Of a stretch of DNA of 22,055 nt, positions 9,976 to 19,929 are shown one piece after another. This stretch comes from Synura sp. LO234KE (taxonomy: Eukaryota > Sar > Synurophyceae > Synurales > Mallomonadaceae), in contig VKHC01000054.1 in NCBI GenBank assembly GCA_015143735.1, positions 1 through 22,055 of the forward strand, written 5' to 3'. Positions within the stretch are counted from its first letter, which is position 1. Each line of letters starts with the position of its first letter. A program made the position numbers and the translations under genes. The notes beneath the pieces are model-generated. The model had not been told where the DNA came from, did not search any database, and saw only the letters and a list, made by a program, of their open reading frames with translations.

Positions 9976-10918
9976 ATCAATGTCATATATCTAAATTTAC
10001 AACTTGCAGTGATCGTGGTTGATGATGTTTGCTGATGTTGAAGAGCATGGTAGCGATCAAATGTGTGAGGTCACAAATAGCTGCTTTGATAATTTCTAGA
10101 CAGCGGATTTACAGGTGGATGCTGTTCAGTCCTGACTTTTTTGTTGCCTGATTCCTCTGGCGATAGTTTGCGAGTAGTGGTAAAGTGAATTCCGCCTCGG
10201 ACTGCTTGCGCTGAGAAAGTTCTTAAATTAAAAGGCATTTCACTTTGAGTTCGCATCACCGTTTGCTTATTGACAGTGAGTTTAATCCTGGGTGAGAAAG
10301 TGGCCCATAGTGTATGGCATATGAAACCATTCCTTTAAATTAACTGCAATAGGGATACAGAAAAACACTTGCGTTGGTATACTAATTTGGAGTGAGTTCT
10401 GTCCAGATTGCTTAGATTTAGAAAATTTACAGTAGAAAAATTGGGAAGAAAAACTGGCAGCAGGAGTTGCTAATGCTGGCTGACAGGAGTTTCTAAATGT
10501 GGAAAGTTAGGCTTTTGTGTGACAGCAGTATGAGTAACCAGCAATATGAAAACAGTCGTCAAGGAAAGGAAATTGTTTTCTTCATTAGCAGTAGTACTCA
10601 GGCAGGACGTACTAATGAAGGGCAGACAGATAGCAGTGAATTCAATTCGACCCACTCCTTACCAGGAAGGGTCAACAAGTTTCGCTACCAAGGAGTAGAG
10701 GTGGGAATAGGTGACGGAGAACACCCACCACTCAGTGCTAAACCAGCCAAATTTGCAGAAATTTTGTTTGCTAATTATTGTCTCCCCGAAAATCATATAG
10801 ATCCTTATTACTAGGAAGGCAGAAGAACCAGCAATTGAGATACACATACAAACCCCGAAAGAACTAGCAAATAACCACCCTCTATGTTCTTAGTGGGAAG
10901 TCCCTATACCGAGTAGAG
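9976..10918. other. Gene-poor stretch, one unsupported open frame
   Basis: An ATG-started + strand frame of 105 codons lies at 10497-10814. Its product is polar, contains SSSTQAGRTNEGQTDSSEF, and has no recognisable motif. It could be a chance frame, a late exon or transposon debris. No other signal was found. Confidence 0.25.
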
Positions 10919-10944
10919 GGCTCCGAGTGACTGCACTCGGAGCC
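10919..10944. other. Perfect 11-bp stem, 4-nt loop hairpin
   Basis: ggctccgagtg at 10919-10929 pairs exactly with cactcggagcc at 10934-10944 across the loop actg. A second, weaker 7-bp stem (ccctcta at 10878-10884 with tagaggg at 10914-10920) overlaps its left foot, so the two structures would compete. It is not a tRNA. Possible structured RNA element or transposon remnant. Confidence 0.6.
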
Positions 10945-12640
10945 AGCTATCAGTCGCCCACCACATCCCCACACCGAGGAGATATAACTGGGCTGGACAT
11001 ACACGGAGGACGCAAACGCATGCCTAGCTTAATGATAAACGCTCGCCACAGCAATGGCAGGCGCAAGTCCCAGGGGCTGAGCCGTGAATCCCAGTGGGGA
11101 ATCCGGATAGCAGTAGAAATCGACGAGATCTAGAAGGAGGGGTCATATAGTACAGTGGCGGTCAAAGGATGTTTTCGAATCTCTCGCCGAGTGATCGTGG
11201 GGACTGCCTCTTAGAATCTCCAGGGGACCTCTTACAGCTAGTTCGCCACTGCCAGTTGGAGTGTCCGCACCCGTGTGGGCGCAGTAAAGTGCAATGTCAA
11301 CAATCTCTGCGGGCCTGGAAAGTAGCCGCGTGATACGCTCAATTATACTTTTATTTGCTCGAGGCTTGATGGAGTTGGTAGCGAAGAGCTTAACACATTA
11401 GTCACTGTCAGAGATGATGTTGTACCGGGCAGCGAGACGGGGTGGAGTCACAAAGCTTTGAACATATTCACTCTAGGGCATGGTGGACTGCACTGAGTTC
11501 CCCCGTGTTACTGATGGAGCGCGTAGTCCCCACCACCCAGTGTGGGAGGCGAGTTTCGAAATGACAGGGCCCCAATATGCAGCCAGCAAATCAACCGAGC
11601 GGACGACGTGTACTCCCTACCCGCGAAGTCTTTAGACTTGGAGGCCGAGCCATCCGTGAAGCTTTTGGCGTCCAGTTAAAGTAAGGGAGGGTCACCCGCG
11701 CACTCCCCTTGTAGCGAATTCGATAGCGAGAAGGTACTGGGCCTGTTGTCGGGCCGCCCAGAGATAGTGCCGACCCGAGTGATGAGATGACTACTGATCT
11801 CAAGAAACGCCTCTCTTGAATCAGTTCGACCGTGTCGGAGGGAAAGAGAGCTTGTCCAGCGCTGAAATTCGGGAGAGCTTCAAGTTGTCGAGAGGCAGAC
11901 ACGGTGACCGTGTTGACCATGTGAACAATCGGAAGAAGCGCATCAAAAAGACGACGCTCGAGATCGGTAGTAGTGGAGGGGAAGTCCTGGAGGATAAGAT
12001 CTGCGTCCCTCCTGGCCTGTTAGGGAAGCGGATGCTGACAGGCTCGGAAGATATGATCCTACATGTCATCCGTGCGAGTGTCAGCGGAGGCACATGATGA
12101 TGAACAGGTGAAGAGTCCCCCTGACGTTGTCCGGGCGTCTTGACCTTCTTTGCACGAGTGGTGGCTTTTTATTAGTATCTAGTTATGGCAGGGAGTATAA
12201 TCCCCCAGAACTCAAAAAACGTACATCTACTCCTCCTTTGTTACTGCTTACAAACCACCACTCCGTGTTAGAGTAAAACCTGAAGGGAATGACTCTGCTT
12301 GTTGGTGCACTATACGAGGGATATCCTATTACCATTAATTACCTAAGTATAATCTAGCCTAGATCTTGTTGTCAAACTTTCTTAAGTTGCTAAGTCGGTG
12401 GACATAAGATAGTCAAGAACATTACATTGGTTGCAGGAGGACTAATATCAACGTTTGTAATGAATAACATAGATTTGTGCGACTTAACAGAAACTCTGAA
12501 GCAAGACTGCAATCCATTTAATATTATGACAAAGTGATCGAAGATATTCGTGTATTAATGAATAATATTCATTTGCCCTTTTGTCATTGAGAATATGATT
12601 GCATTGTGCTTGAAATTTGAAGGTCGGTCCGTCTAAGCTG
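10945..12640. other. Spacer with unassigned open frames
   Basis: Open frames overlap on both strands at about 11590-12100. The + strand frame at 11816-12097 (93 codons, basic patch NNRKKRIKKTTLE) and the overlapping minus-strand frames cannot all be real, and none shows a known family. A minus-strand stretch near 11165-11310 is also open, reading IVDIALYCAHTGADTP. These may be pieces of one decayed element. Confidence 0.25.
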
Positions 12641-12654
12641 GTTTAAATAAAAAT

Positions 12655-12702
12655 AAATAATCAAGTTAAGGCTAAATAATAATAAATTAAGTTAAGGCTA
12701 AG
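12655..12702 (+). repeat. Short AT-rich tandem duplication
   Basis: aagttaaggctaa occurs twice about 30 bp apart within a run of taaataa-like sequence. It looks like replication slippage. Confidence 0.55.
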
Positions 12703-13000
12703 AATTCGTTTGTTTAAATCAAGAATTACATCGTGTGAACTTAGCTGATTCCAAACAGAGATACGACAACTGCTTTATTCCAATACTCTGGCTGCTTTGA
12801 CGTGGATTTTGCTACTGATTACAAACTAGTTTCTCATTCTCGGAACAATCCGTCAAGAACTAAACGATCCTAGGTCACCTGAAACTTCTTTTAGGACTTT
12901 TGGCTGCTTCAAATGTACAGCTGGCGCAATTGTCAGTCCCCCCGGCGGAAGAGGAAGCGATTCCGCCAGCCAACAACATCGGTGTCACAATTCACCATCT

Positions 13001-13178
13001 GCTATAGCGGTCCCTGTAGCAGCCGTTGTAGCCACCGCTATAGTGGCTGCTATAGCGGGTGTACGTACATGTACAAAAGTGTTCCGCTGATAGCGGACCG
13101 CATGTAACGGTCCGCTATAGCGGTTGCTACAGCGGTTTCGCTATTATAGTGTTTGCTACAGTGGTTCTGCTATAGCGG
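13001..13178. repeat. GCTATAGCGG palindrome cluster, left
   Basis: gctatagcgg occurs at 13001, 13049 and 13169. The full 12-bp palindrome ccgctatagcgg lies at 13112-13123. Variants include ccgctatagtgg (13035), ccgctgatagcgg (13084) and gctacagcgg or gctacagtgg forms (about 13126 and 13155). Roughly eight related units occur in under 180 bp, on both strands because the motif is palindromic. Confidence 0.85.
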
Positions 13179-14082
13179 TGGCTACAGTAGCAATTCACAA
13201 GTAAAGCATTCAAAGTCAACTGAGCTATTGAAATGCATGAATATTAAATTATTTTGAGTTTACAAGTCATACCACTTTTCTTCCAAAGAAATTTTTTATT
13301 TAATCAGTAAAATAATTGCTGTCATATTGGCACAAACAAGATTTGAAGCTCTAAGCCCAGCCTAGACAGTTAATCAAATGTTAGCTAGACATTCGGTCCC
13401 GCTCAGTGAAAAAAATGCACAAGTACGTACCTGCACATACCAGCTCATCCTATTCGCACAATGTATTTCATAGTTACAGTGATGATACACCTAGAAGCCC
13501 AGAATGCTTGTAAACTTCATTGAAGACGATTTGAGTAAATTTTCTTCTTCAGATTTACCTGTGAGATGCTCCTTTCATTTATTCTGATTTGCACGAAACC
13601 ATAGGGCACTCTTGTAACACTCTGTATTAGAATTCATGTGTTTATCAAGGCGTGAGTTTCATTATATGTGTACTCTTAGATACGAATAAAATCGACGATT
13701 GACAACGAAGATTACCTGAGTAAAGAAAATTTACTCTTTGAGGACCTTCTAGATAAAAGCCATGATGTTAGATCTGTATTTATATGGTAATTTATCGAGC
13801 TTACCGACACGTATATCATGACTCTTTTGCTCTAGCTTCTTCGCTCTGGTTCTACATATTCTGTTCACTCGCGGTTAAATTTACTCAAAGCTAAGAGAAT
13901 ACAAAGGTACTGATGGAGCAAGAAATTGTTGTTGACTGATGTTTTGCAGATCATTACAGGACTCCTAAGGCATACTATATCGGATGCAGTTGACGACTTA
14001 GGTTGCTCGTAATACTTCCATTTAAACAAAATTAGAACGTTTCGATGCAACACAAATTGAGAATTACAACACACTTCAATAT

Positions 14083-14140
14083 GCTATAGTGGTACCGCGG
14101 TACGAGGTGAGCCGCCATAGCGGTGCCGCGTACCGCGGTA
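14083..14140. repeat. GCTATAGTGG / TACCGCGGTA cluster, right
   Basis: gctatagtgg at about 14083 is followed by the perfect palindrome gtaccgcggtac (14092-14103), ccgccatagcgg (about 14112) and taccgcggta (14131-14140). The core resembles the cluster at 13001-13178, suggesting that the two belong to the same element. Confidence 0.75.
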
Positions 14141-14150
14141 GATTGTTACA

Positions 14151-14790
14151 CAGATGAAGTTACCAGTGACCTATGCTAGGATCGTTTATTTTCTTACGCA
14201 TTGTTCCCCGTCGAAGCAGCTAATGTGTTGGAGTAAAGCAGTTATTACAGAAACAAATTATAAATTACTGCTGGTGACTCCTGCCGCGACGAGGAGAAAA
14301 CCTGCTCAACTGTGAGTCGGAATATATCCATTTGCTCTACAGCTCCGAATCGAAATTTGTCATTGTGCTGGGTGTTGAACATTCATGAACAATCAACAAC
14401 AAGTAAGCAGGAGTGAGCGAGTACTAGTATCATCAGGCCTCTAATAAGAGCACAAGTTTCCTGTAGGTGATTCGCTTCATGACAATTACTTACGCACATC
14501 GATAGTCACTGGGAAGTGATTTTTTTTAGTATCTACTCAATGGGAGTCTTTTTAGTTCATCAAATACTGCTCAACATTCTGCCTATAAGGAGGAGGGTGG
14601 ATCCGTACGGAAGTCTACTTGATATTTATTCCTTTATTCAAAAGATTAAGCAAGAATTATTCACATTCCACTCAGCCAAGGAAGAAAAAAAATATTTATG
14701 ACGCTTATCTTGAATCGTGAAAGCCCCGTCTTCTCTAACAGGAGCAGCTCTTTCTCAACTCCACAATTGGTAGAGGATCATGCTAGCAGT
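14151..14790. other. Spacer downstream of ureF, no gene seen
   Basis: AT-rich. The only open frame (14516-14701, 61 codons) has no recognisable feature. The 3' untranslated region of ureF (minus strand) must lie here. No clear polyadenylation signal was picked out. Confidence 0.4.
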
Positions 14791-15772
14791 TCAAGAGTTA
14801 AACAAACGCGTATACAGGGAATCGTGTCGTCCTTGAATAAAGTCCAGAATGGGGGCAGATTGAGTTGGTAAGGATTCTAGATCCAAGTCCTCGGATGAAA
14901 TTTCTAGAACGCTATCACTTTGGTCTCTCTCTTTTAATGCTGCTTCGATGAATGGAACAAGGTCGACCTGTATACGCGTCGCCACTAATGGACCAATTAC
15001 GTTCAATCTGGATGCAGCAGAGGAAAGATCCCGCAAATAACATCGTAGGAACATTCTTTCCGCATGTGAATAGGTAATTCCAAGGATAGCGCATACTGAC
15101 CCAAATATTGGGGCGAAATGACCTTTCGCAGGGCTTGTTAATACTTTTGGAATCAATTCACTGAAGAGAAATGTTACAGACACAACGGACTGAGACTTGA
15201 AATACGCTTAACCATCTTACCTGATATATTTCCTGGGGGAATATATGAAGTTATTTAAAATATTAAACTCCGCACTGTAACGCGTAAACCCTTCACTGCA
15301 CACCCGAAGCAAACATTTCCCTAGTTAGCCAATAAGATAAATAAGATAAAAATAATTCCTAAAACACAAATACAAAAGATTTCAAACCTTGGCTAATTGA
15401 GGCTCGTTTTGAAACCTCGTTTGTGAGGAATGCGTCGCAGATTTCATCGATACGAGCAAACTTTTTTTCAAAATCGCAATCTTGTTCGGCAGAGAAAAGA
15501 TTAAAACTGAGTTTCAGTAAAGGCAAACTCTGCCAGATTGCTTGTTCCAATGATATCTTCGCAAATTTTGTGAATGACTCTGAATTTTTCAACACTAAAC
15601 CGTGACAAACTGCGCTCTCTAGAGAATTATATATTACAATTATAATTTAAGATTTTATCGCTACTATCATCGCGAGAAGAATAAGCTTACCAAGTCCACC
15701 TGAATGCGGAAGGGATCCTCCAGGAAAGCCAGAATCGCATATTTGAAGAGCCAGCCAATATTCAGCTTCCAT
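14791..15772 (-). CDS. ureF: Urease accessory protein UreF
   Basis: UreF works with UreG and UreH/UreD in the cytosol to load nickel into urease, acting as the activation partner of the UreG GTPase. Minus-strand exons: 15772-15691, 15579-15374, 15189-14791; 228 residues, within the normal range. Exon 1 holds the N-terminal signature LQICDSGFPGGSLPHSGGLE (residues 9-28). Exon 2 holds LTNEVSKRASISQG. Exon 3 holds GHFAPIFG, LRDLSSAASRLNVIGP and the family C-terminus ILDFIQGRHDSLYTRLFNS just before TGA. Intron 1 is phase 1, has a GTAAGC donor and restores the Glu of GGLE. Intron 2 is modelled phase 0 (donor GTATTT, acceptor ctcag) and is the least certain junction. A short upstream exon is possible because an acceptor-like TTAG precedes the ATG. 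Other urease genes are not in the window. Confidence 0.9.
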
Positions 15773-15816
15773 CGCAAGAAATATCTAAGAAATTTATATT
15801 TTAAACGTGAATAAGG
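15773..15816. promoter_or_regulatory. 44-bp spacer between divergent start codons
   Basis: Lies between the ureF ATG (15772, minus) and the GPC1 ATG (15817, plus). It is AT-rich and includes an in-frame stop at 15808-15810 for the GPC1 frame. Either both genes have extremely short leaders and share a core promoter, or the leaders overlap the opposite gene's first exon. Confidence 0.6.
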
Positions 15817-17184
15817 ATGCTTAAGAACCGAATGAATATAATAATTAGGGACCAAGCGAAGAGAATGAAGGCAAAAATTAGAAAACTTGTTACTGGGGAT
15901 GAAAATGTTAGAGTTCGTGACCACCTTGCTGTCCATCAAGAGGAACCTGAATATGTTAAATTCTTCGACAAAATATCCTTTACTCTAGGAGTCCTAAATA
16001 TAATTGCATGCCAATATTTCTTAGTCACTTATCCAATATACTTTTCGATGTGGTATTCAGCAGTGATTCCTATACTTATGGTGGCAAGGTTTCAATACTT
16101 TAGGAAGAAAAATTGGCAATACTTCCTATTTGATTTTTGTTATTTCAACTTACTTTTAAGCTTCCTGCTATTATACTATCTCAAAGAATCTTCAGCATTC
16201 TTCAAAGTTTTTTTCATTTTTTCTAATGGACCTGTCGCGTGGGCGATTGTGGTTTGGAGGGCTTCGTTGGTATTTCACGACTTCGATAAAATGACTTCCC
16301 TATATATACACATTTTGCCAAGCATGCTCACGTATTGTATTCGCTGGCATATGCCTAATGCATCCATATTATTTCAGCCGATGTCCGTATTCGATATGAT
16401 TGGGTCTACGCTAATGTATATATTCTGGCAGTCATTATATTTCCTTAAGACAGAAGTAATAGACAAAGACAAATTGAACAAAAATCCTCAAATGCTTACA
16501 TCCCTGCGGTACCTTGCGGCAGATACGAAAAATGCAACGGCGAAATCTACTCTAAGCACGTGTCGGAAATTAGGTATAATGAAACCAAATGAAAACTTCG
16601 ATTCGACCAGTATTAAAACTAAACTGATATTCATATCGACTCAGTTCATTTACACTATATCCACTTTCATATCTGTCCCATTTATTTACAACTCGTCTAC
16701 CTTGCACTTAATTTTCATCGGAATGCTATTTACAATATCAACCTATTACGGGGCGTCCTTCTACATTGAAGTATTTAGCGAGCGCTACTTAAAGCAATTT
16801 GAGCGACAGCAGCATATTGAGCGCATAGCTAAGGCAGCTGTAGAAATAGCTTATGAAGTCGCACAGGAGCGCGGTGACAACGTCAATACAGGCGATGCGG
16901 AGGCGCTAGGAAGTACCTCGTTTGCGAGGAGCAACGACGGCGACTCGAATGAGGCGGGGGATGAGCCTTCCACTTCAAATGTGAAAGCTGGAAGTACGTG
17001 TTCATTCTCAACGTCTATGTCCTCGGTCGTTGTTCAGTCCCACGACAGTCCCGCCACAGTGGAGGAACTTATCGAGACCGCCACAGATGCGTTCTTGGCC
17101 GAGGTGCTGGGCAGTAACGAGCAGGGCCAGCCCTTCCCGCCATCTTCCCCAAATGAATCGCTTGGGAGAGTCCACGTGGAATAG
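15817..17184 (+). CDS. GPC1: Glycerophosphocholine acyltransferase (GPC1, DUF2838)
   Basis: Predicted to transfer an acyl group from acyl-CoA to sn-glycero-3-phosphocholine, giving lysophosphatidylcholine, the step that lets deacylated phosphatidylcholine be recycled; the known enzymes are ER membrane proteins. One exon, 455 residues. Family signatures: FFDKISFTLGVLN (49-61), ARFQYFRKKNWQYF (90-103), DFCYFNLL (106-113), SNGPVAWAIVVWRASLVF (136-153) and HDFDKMTSLYIHILP (154-168), plus RYLAADTKN (231-239). About eight hydrophobic membrane segments lie between residues 52 and 316. Residues 330-455 form a hydrophilic Ser/Glu-rich tail without motifs. The start is the first ATG after an in-frame stop at 15808. 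It is head-to-head with ureF. The only doubt is substrate preference, which cannot be read from sequence. Confidence 0.93.
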   Translation: MLKNRMNIIIRDQAKRMKAKIRKLVTGDENVRVRDHLAVHQEEPEYVKFFDKISFTLGVLNIIACQYFLVTYPIYFSMWYSAVIPILMVARFQYFRKKNWQYFLFDFCYFNLLLSFLLLYYLKESSAFFKVFFIFSNGPVAWAIVVWRASLVFHDFDKMTSLYIHILPSMLTYCIRWHMPNASILFQPMSVFDMIGSTLMYIFWQSLYFLKTEVIDKDKLNKNPQMLTSLRYLAADTKNATAKSTLSTCRKLGIMKPNENFDSTSIKTKLIFISTQFIYTISTFISVPFIYNSSTLHLIFIGMLFTISTYYGASFYIEVFSERYLKQFERQQHIERIAKAAVEIAYEVAQERGDNVNTGDAEALGSTSFARSNDGDSNEAGDEPSTSNVKAGSTCSFSTSMSSVVVQSHDSPATVEELIETATDAFLAEVLGSNEQGQPFPPSSPNESLGRVHVE

Positions 17185-17527
17185 GTGACAGTGACTGGGG
17201 CTGGGAGAGAAGGAGGGCGGAATGGGTACTGCCTGATGTCGAATGGTTAAGGAAGGTCTGGTGAGAGAGTCAAAGACGTTGTGGTTGCTAGTATTTTCAT
17301 GCGTGTATCTTACTTTTCAGATTCCATGACAATTGGCCGCGTTACTTTCCACAATGTATAGCTAATTACTTTCATCTGTACATAAGTTACTTGTGAAACA
17401 ATAAGCTTCGCAAATGAGCTTCTAATGCTTGACTGGTAGTACTAAACAGCTCCACATATCTCAAGTGATAAAGTGGACGGCTGCCGCCAGACATCAAAGT
17501 TTTCTTACTCAATAGAATCGCCATATT
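17185..17527. other. 3' flank of GPC1, no gene seen
   Basis: No open frame of note. It should contain the GPC1 3' untranslated region. No clear AATAAA signal was found close to the stop. Confidence 0.5.
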
Positions 17528-17633
17528 GTGATCGCAAACTGAGTGTTTTAGAGACGACAAATAGAGTTCTTAAGTGACCGTAAATAGAGTGCTGCTTCAG
17601 TGACCGCAAATAGAGTGCTTGACGTGACGACCG
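17528..17633 (+). repeat. Tandem repeat, about 21-26 bp x 4
   Basis: Units start at 17528 (gtgatcgcaaactgagtg), 17553 (gacgacaaatagagttct), 17574 (gtgaccgtaaatagagtgct) and 17600 (gtgaccgcaaatagagtgct), with a partial gtgacgaccg at 17624. The consensus is gtgaccgcaaatagagtgct plus a variable end. The last two full units are nearly identical, the first two more diverged. Confidence 0.75.
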
Positions 17634-18398
17634 TTTTCGTACCGAAAATCCAATAATAGTAAAAGCAGTCGACATAAGTCATTTCATTACATATACGCTG
17701 AGTTAAGAATTACCCTCTATGTCCCGAATGACAAATCCATCATAATGGAAGTGGCTCCCATTGTTGGTGCAACTATTTACCGCAGATTCGCGGTGGTCAT
17801 GTAGGCTATACTAACTGGCGGTACCACCCCCGCTGTAGATGCCATTACAGCGTTGCGCGCACCACTTGCGTGCTTAGCCCTGACTGTTTTTTTGCTTTTG
17901 TTTTTTATTGAAAATCTTGATAGTTAATTAGTGTGGGTAGTAGAAAAGTCGAAAGACACTACAAATCGAAATGAGGGAAAAACCCGAGCCACCTAAAGAA
18001 CCGCTGCCCTAAGTACCAAATGGCACGCCCCGTGGCCGAGTAGGGAGATCCTGGTGAATGCACCTGGAGTGCCTATGTTAGAATGCGACGACGTCCCCAA
18101 CTAGATGGAAGGGGACGCGTGCACCCCCGGTCAACGGTGTTGCGGATGGGGGCGAGATGGATACTAAAGAGAGGAGGCGTAGGCGTCTGGAAGCACATCA
18201 AGAGCAGGGGAGGGGTGCGCAAGAGGATAAAAAACAGAGAACCTCTGAGAGAAGAATGAAACTTCTCGCTCGTTGACACTAGGGGAAATTCCAGAAAGCG
18301 CACTTCGCGAAAAAGAAGACCACCACTTAGAGCGGGACTACTGGGGTAAAAAGTAAAAGCTAGATATTGGGAAGCTATCTAATGCCGCAACCAACACC
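17634..18398. other. Spacer with one charged open frame
   Basis: On the + strand, 18081-18277 is open and reads a highly charged product (MDTKERRRRRLEAHQEQ, then EDKKQRTSERR). It has no family match and no clear start other than the internal ATG. It could be a transposon gag-like scrap or chance in purine-rich DNA. Nothing else was seen. Confidence 0.25.
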
Positions 18399-19284
18399 TC
18401 AGCAAGCAACGACTTCAGGGGCGAGTCCAAGCATGCAAAGGAGTCTATGCCATGCGGTTTCTCCGCTAACGCCGAGAATCTCGGGTGTAAGAGGCGGAGT
18501 CGCCACAGGTCCCGAGTCCTCCAGTGCGGGTTTTTCAATATCCAAGAGCGTGTTCCCAAAGTCCATCCACGCCTCTTCCACTGCAGTCAGAAGGCTCGAC
18601 CACAATGAGTAGATGATCGAGGGCCAAGGGACGCGCTCACCAATGTCCTCAAATATGCCTTCGATACGACCTGTTCGCGCAAGGGTAAAGTAGCCCAGAA
18701 TTCCGCGGAAGCCCTGCGTGGCACCCACAGCTATGGCGTGGAGACGGGGAGCCATGCATCGGTCGTGGGGCAAGTTTGTGTAAAGATACGCAGTGCATGT
18801 ACTTGGCATATCCGTATCTCAACACTTAGCCAGTCCTCTTGCAAAGCGAAGATTGTGGCCTCCACTCAAAAGTAGAAGCGGCATCGCCAGCCTCCAAGGA
18901 GGTAGAAGACTTGGTCGGGAAGGTGTTCCTGGGCTGCATATTGCTGGGATAAACGAAGCGGCTTAACATCTTTAACTTGACGTAGATCGAAGAGTTTCTC
19001 TAAAAGTGCGAGCGCTCCTCCATCCATTAAGGTGATCCGATAAAGTCATTCCAGCGAAACATGGGAATTGCGACAAAATCGCTCTTCATCGTTCCCCATT
19101 CCCACCAGATCAGCTTTCCAAGTATTGGGCTGCTGTCGGCTGAGGTGCGGCATATCATTTACAAATGTCAGCTGCGTGCGCCGCTCCTAACTGGCAGCTC
19201 CCTCATAATCATCGGGATGTTCTGCGTTTCCATTAACACCAAAGAGGCGGCGTGGATTGACGCAAAGAAATTCCCATGATGCAT
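18399..19284 (-). pseudogene. Disrupted coding-like tract, family unknown
   Basis: Several minus-strand stretches look coding but are not joined in one frame. An ATG at 19284 opens 38 codons containing ASIHAASLVLMETQNIP, stopped at 19168-19170. The same frame later reads GKLIWWEWGTMKSDF before another stop. After a frame change there is GGALALLEKLFDLRQVKD. The longest frame, 18809-18399 (136 codons), contains GATQGFRGILGYFTLARTGR and GIFEDIGERVPWPS. Few convincing splice sites connect them, so this may be a decayed gene, or a multi-exon gene with junctions I cannot see. No domain is recognised. Overlapping + strand frames are also open, which lowers confidence. Confidence 0.35.
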
Positions 19285-19929
19285 TTCCGAGGTTTCGCAG
19301 CTTCAGCAGATTTCCCAAATGCTAAAATTCCAGACGTGGTGCTGTACAAATTTGCTGGAATAAATTATTTTCTGGAAAATTAAATATTTTATCCCATGAT
19401 TAAGTTGGCTTGCTGGTTCAGCGCAAGTCTTCAGGAACACTCTGGAGTCACTTTCCTCTTCGCGGTAACTATTTTCAGTAGATGAAGGAAGCCGGTTTTG
19501 CTTGCGCGCTATATATTTTTTGAAAGCGGCCAAAGTCGGGAGCTGTGTCGCCTGCGACTTTGAAGGCATAGATTATGTATATCTAGAGACCCTTTGGCAA
19601 TTTCTAAGGCAAAACGCTCCTAAAGCCGAGTAGTAAAATACTAAGAGATGTTTCGGCACTGTCGCATAAAGCGTGTTTTTAAAACTATCCCTGATTGTTG
19701 ATCGGGCTGGTCGTAGTTGGACCAATGCGATATAATTTGTGGATACATCCGTGTAAGGACAACAAATTCCGTGCTTGTAATCTCTCATCGGTGCACCTTT
19801 CACCAGCTGTCGCAATCCATTCTAAAGGTTTTTCAGGAAAATCTTTACGTATGCCAGATGCGTGGTCCGGTTCTTTAAGACAAGCAGAATGTGTATGCGT
19901 CGAAAACATCACCATCTTAAAGTACTGCC
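19285..19929. other. Spacer with short minus-strand frames
   Basis: The frame 19569-19303 (minus, ATG start) reads LPTLAAFKKYIARKQNRLP before drifting into AT-rich sequence. It could be an upstream exon of the tract to its left. The frames at 19573-19945 overlap one another and show no motif. Confidence 0.25.

Larger units (their letters stand above)
12913..14150. mobile_element. Candidate non-autonomous DNA transposon
   Basis: Two palindrome-rich clusters (13001-13178 and 14085-14140) bracket about 0.9 kb of AT-rich sequence with no convincing gene. Arrays of short palindromic motifs just inside the ends are typical of hAT-type elements, where they bind transposase. The boundaries given are approximate. 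I could not identify terminal inverted repeats or an 8-bp target-site duplication, so this is an inference from layout. Confidence 0.4.

Noticed and set aside
15423-15605. 60-codon + strand frame
   Set aside because: Antisense to ureF exon 2.
15667-15939. 90-codon minus-strand frame across the ureF/GPC1 spacer
   Set aside because: It is out of frame with ureF exon 1, where the DSGFPGGS signature is found, and antisense to the GPC1 N-terminus.
18367-18612. 81-codon + strand frame
   Set aside because: Antisense to the 136-codon minus-strand frame, which has the more protein-like composition.
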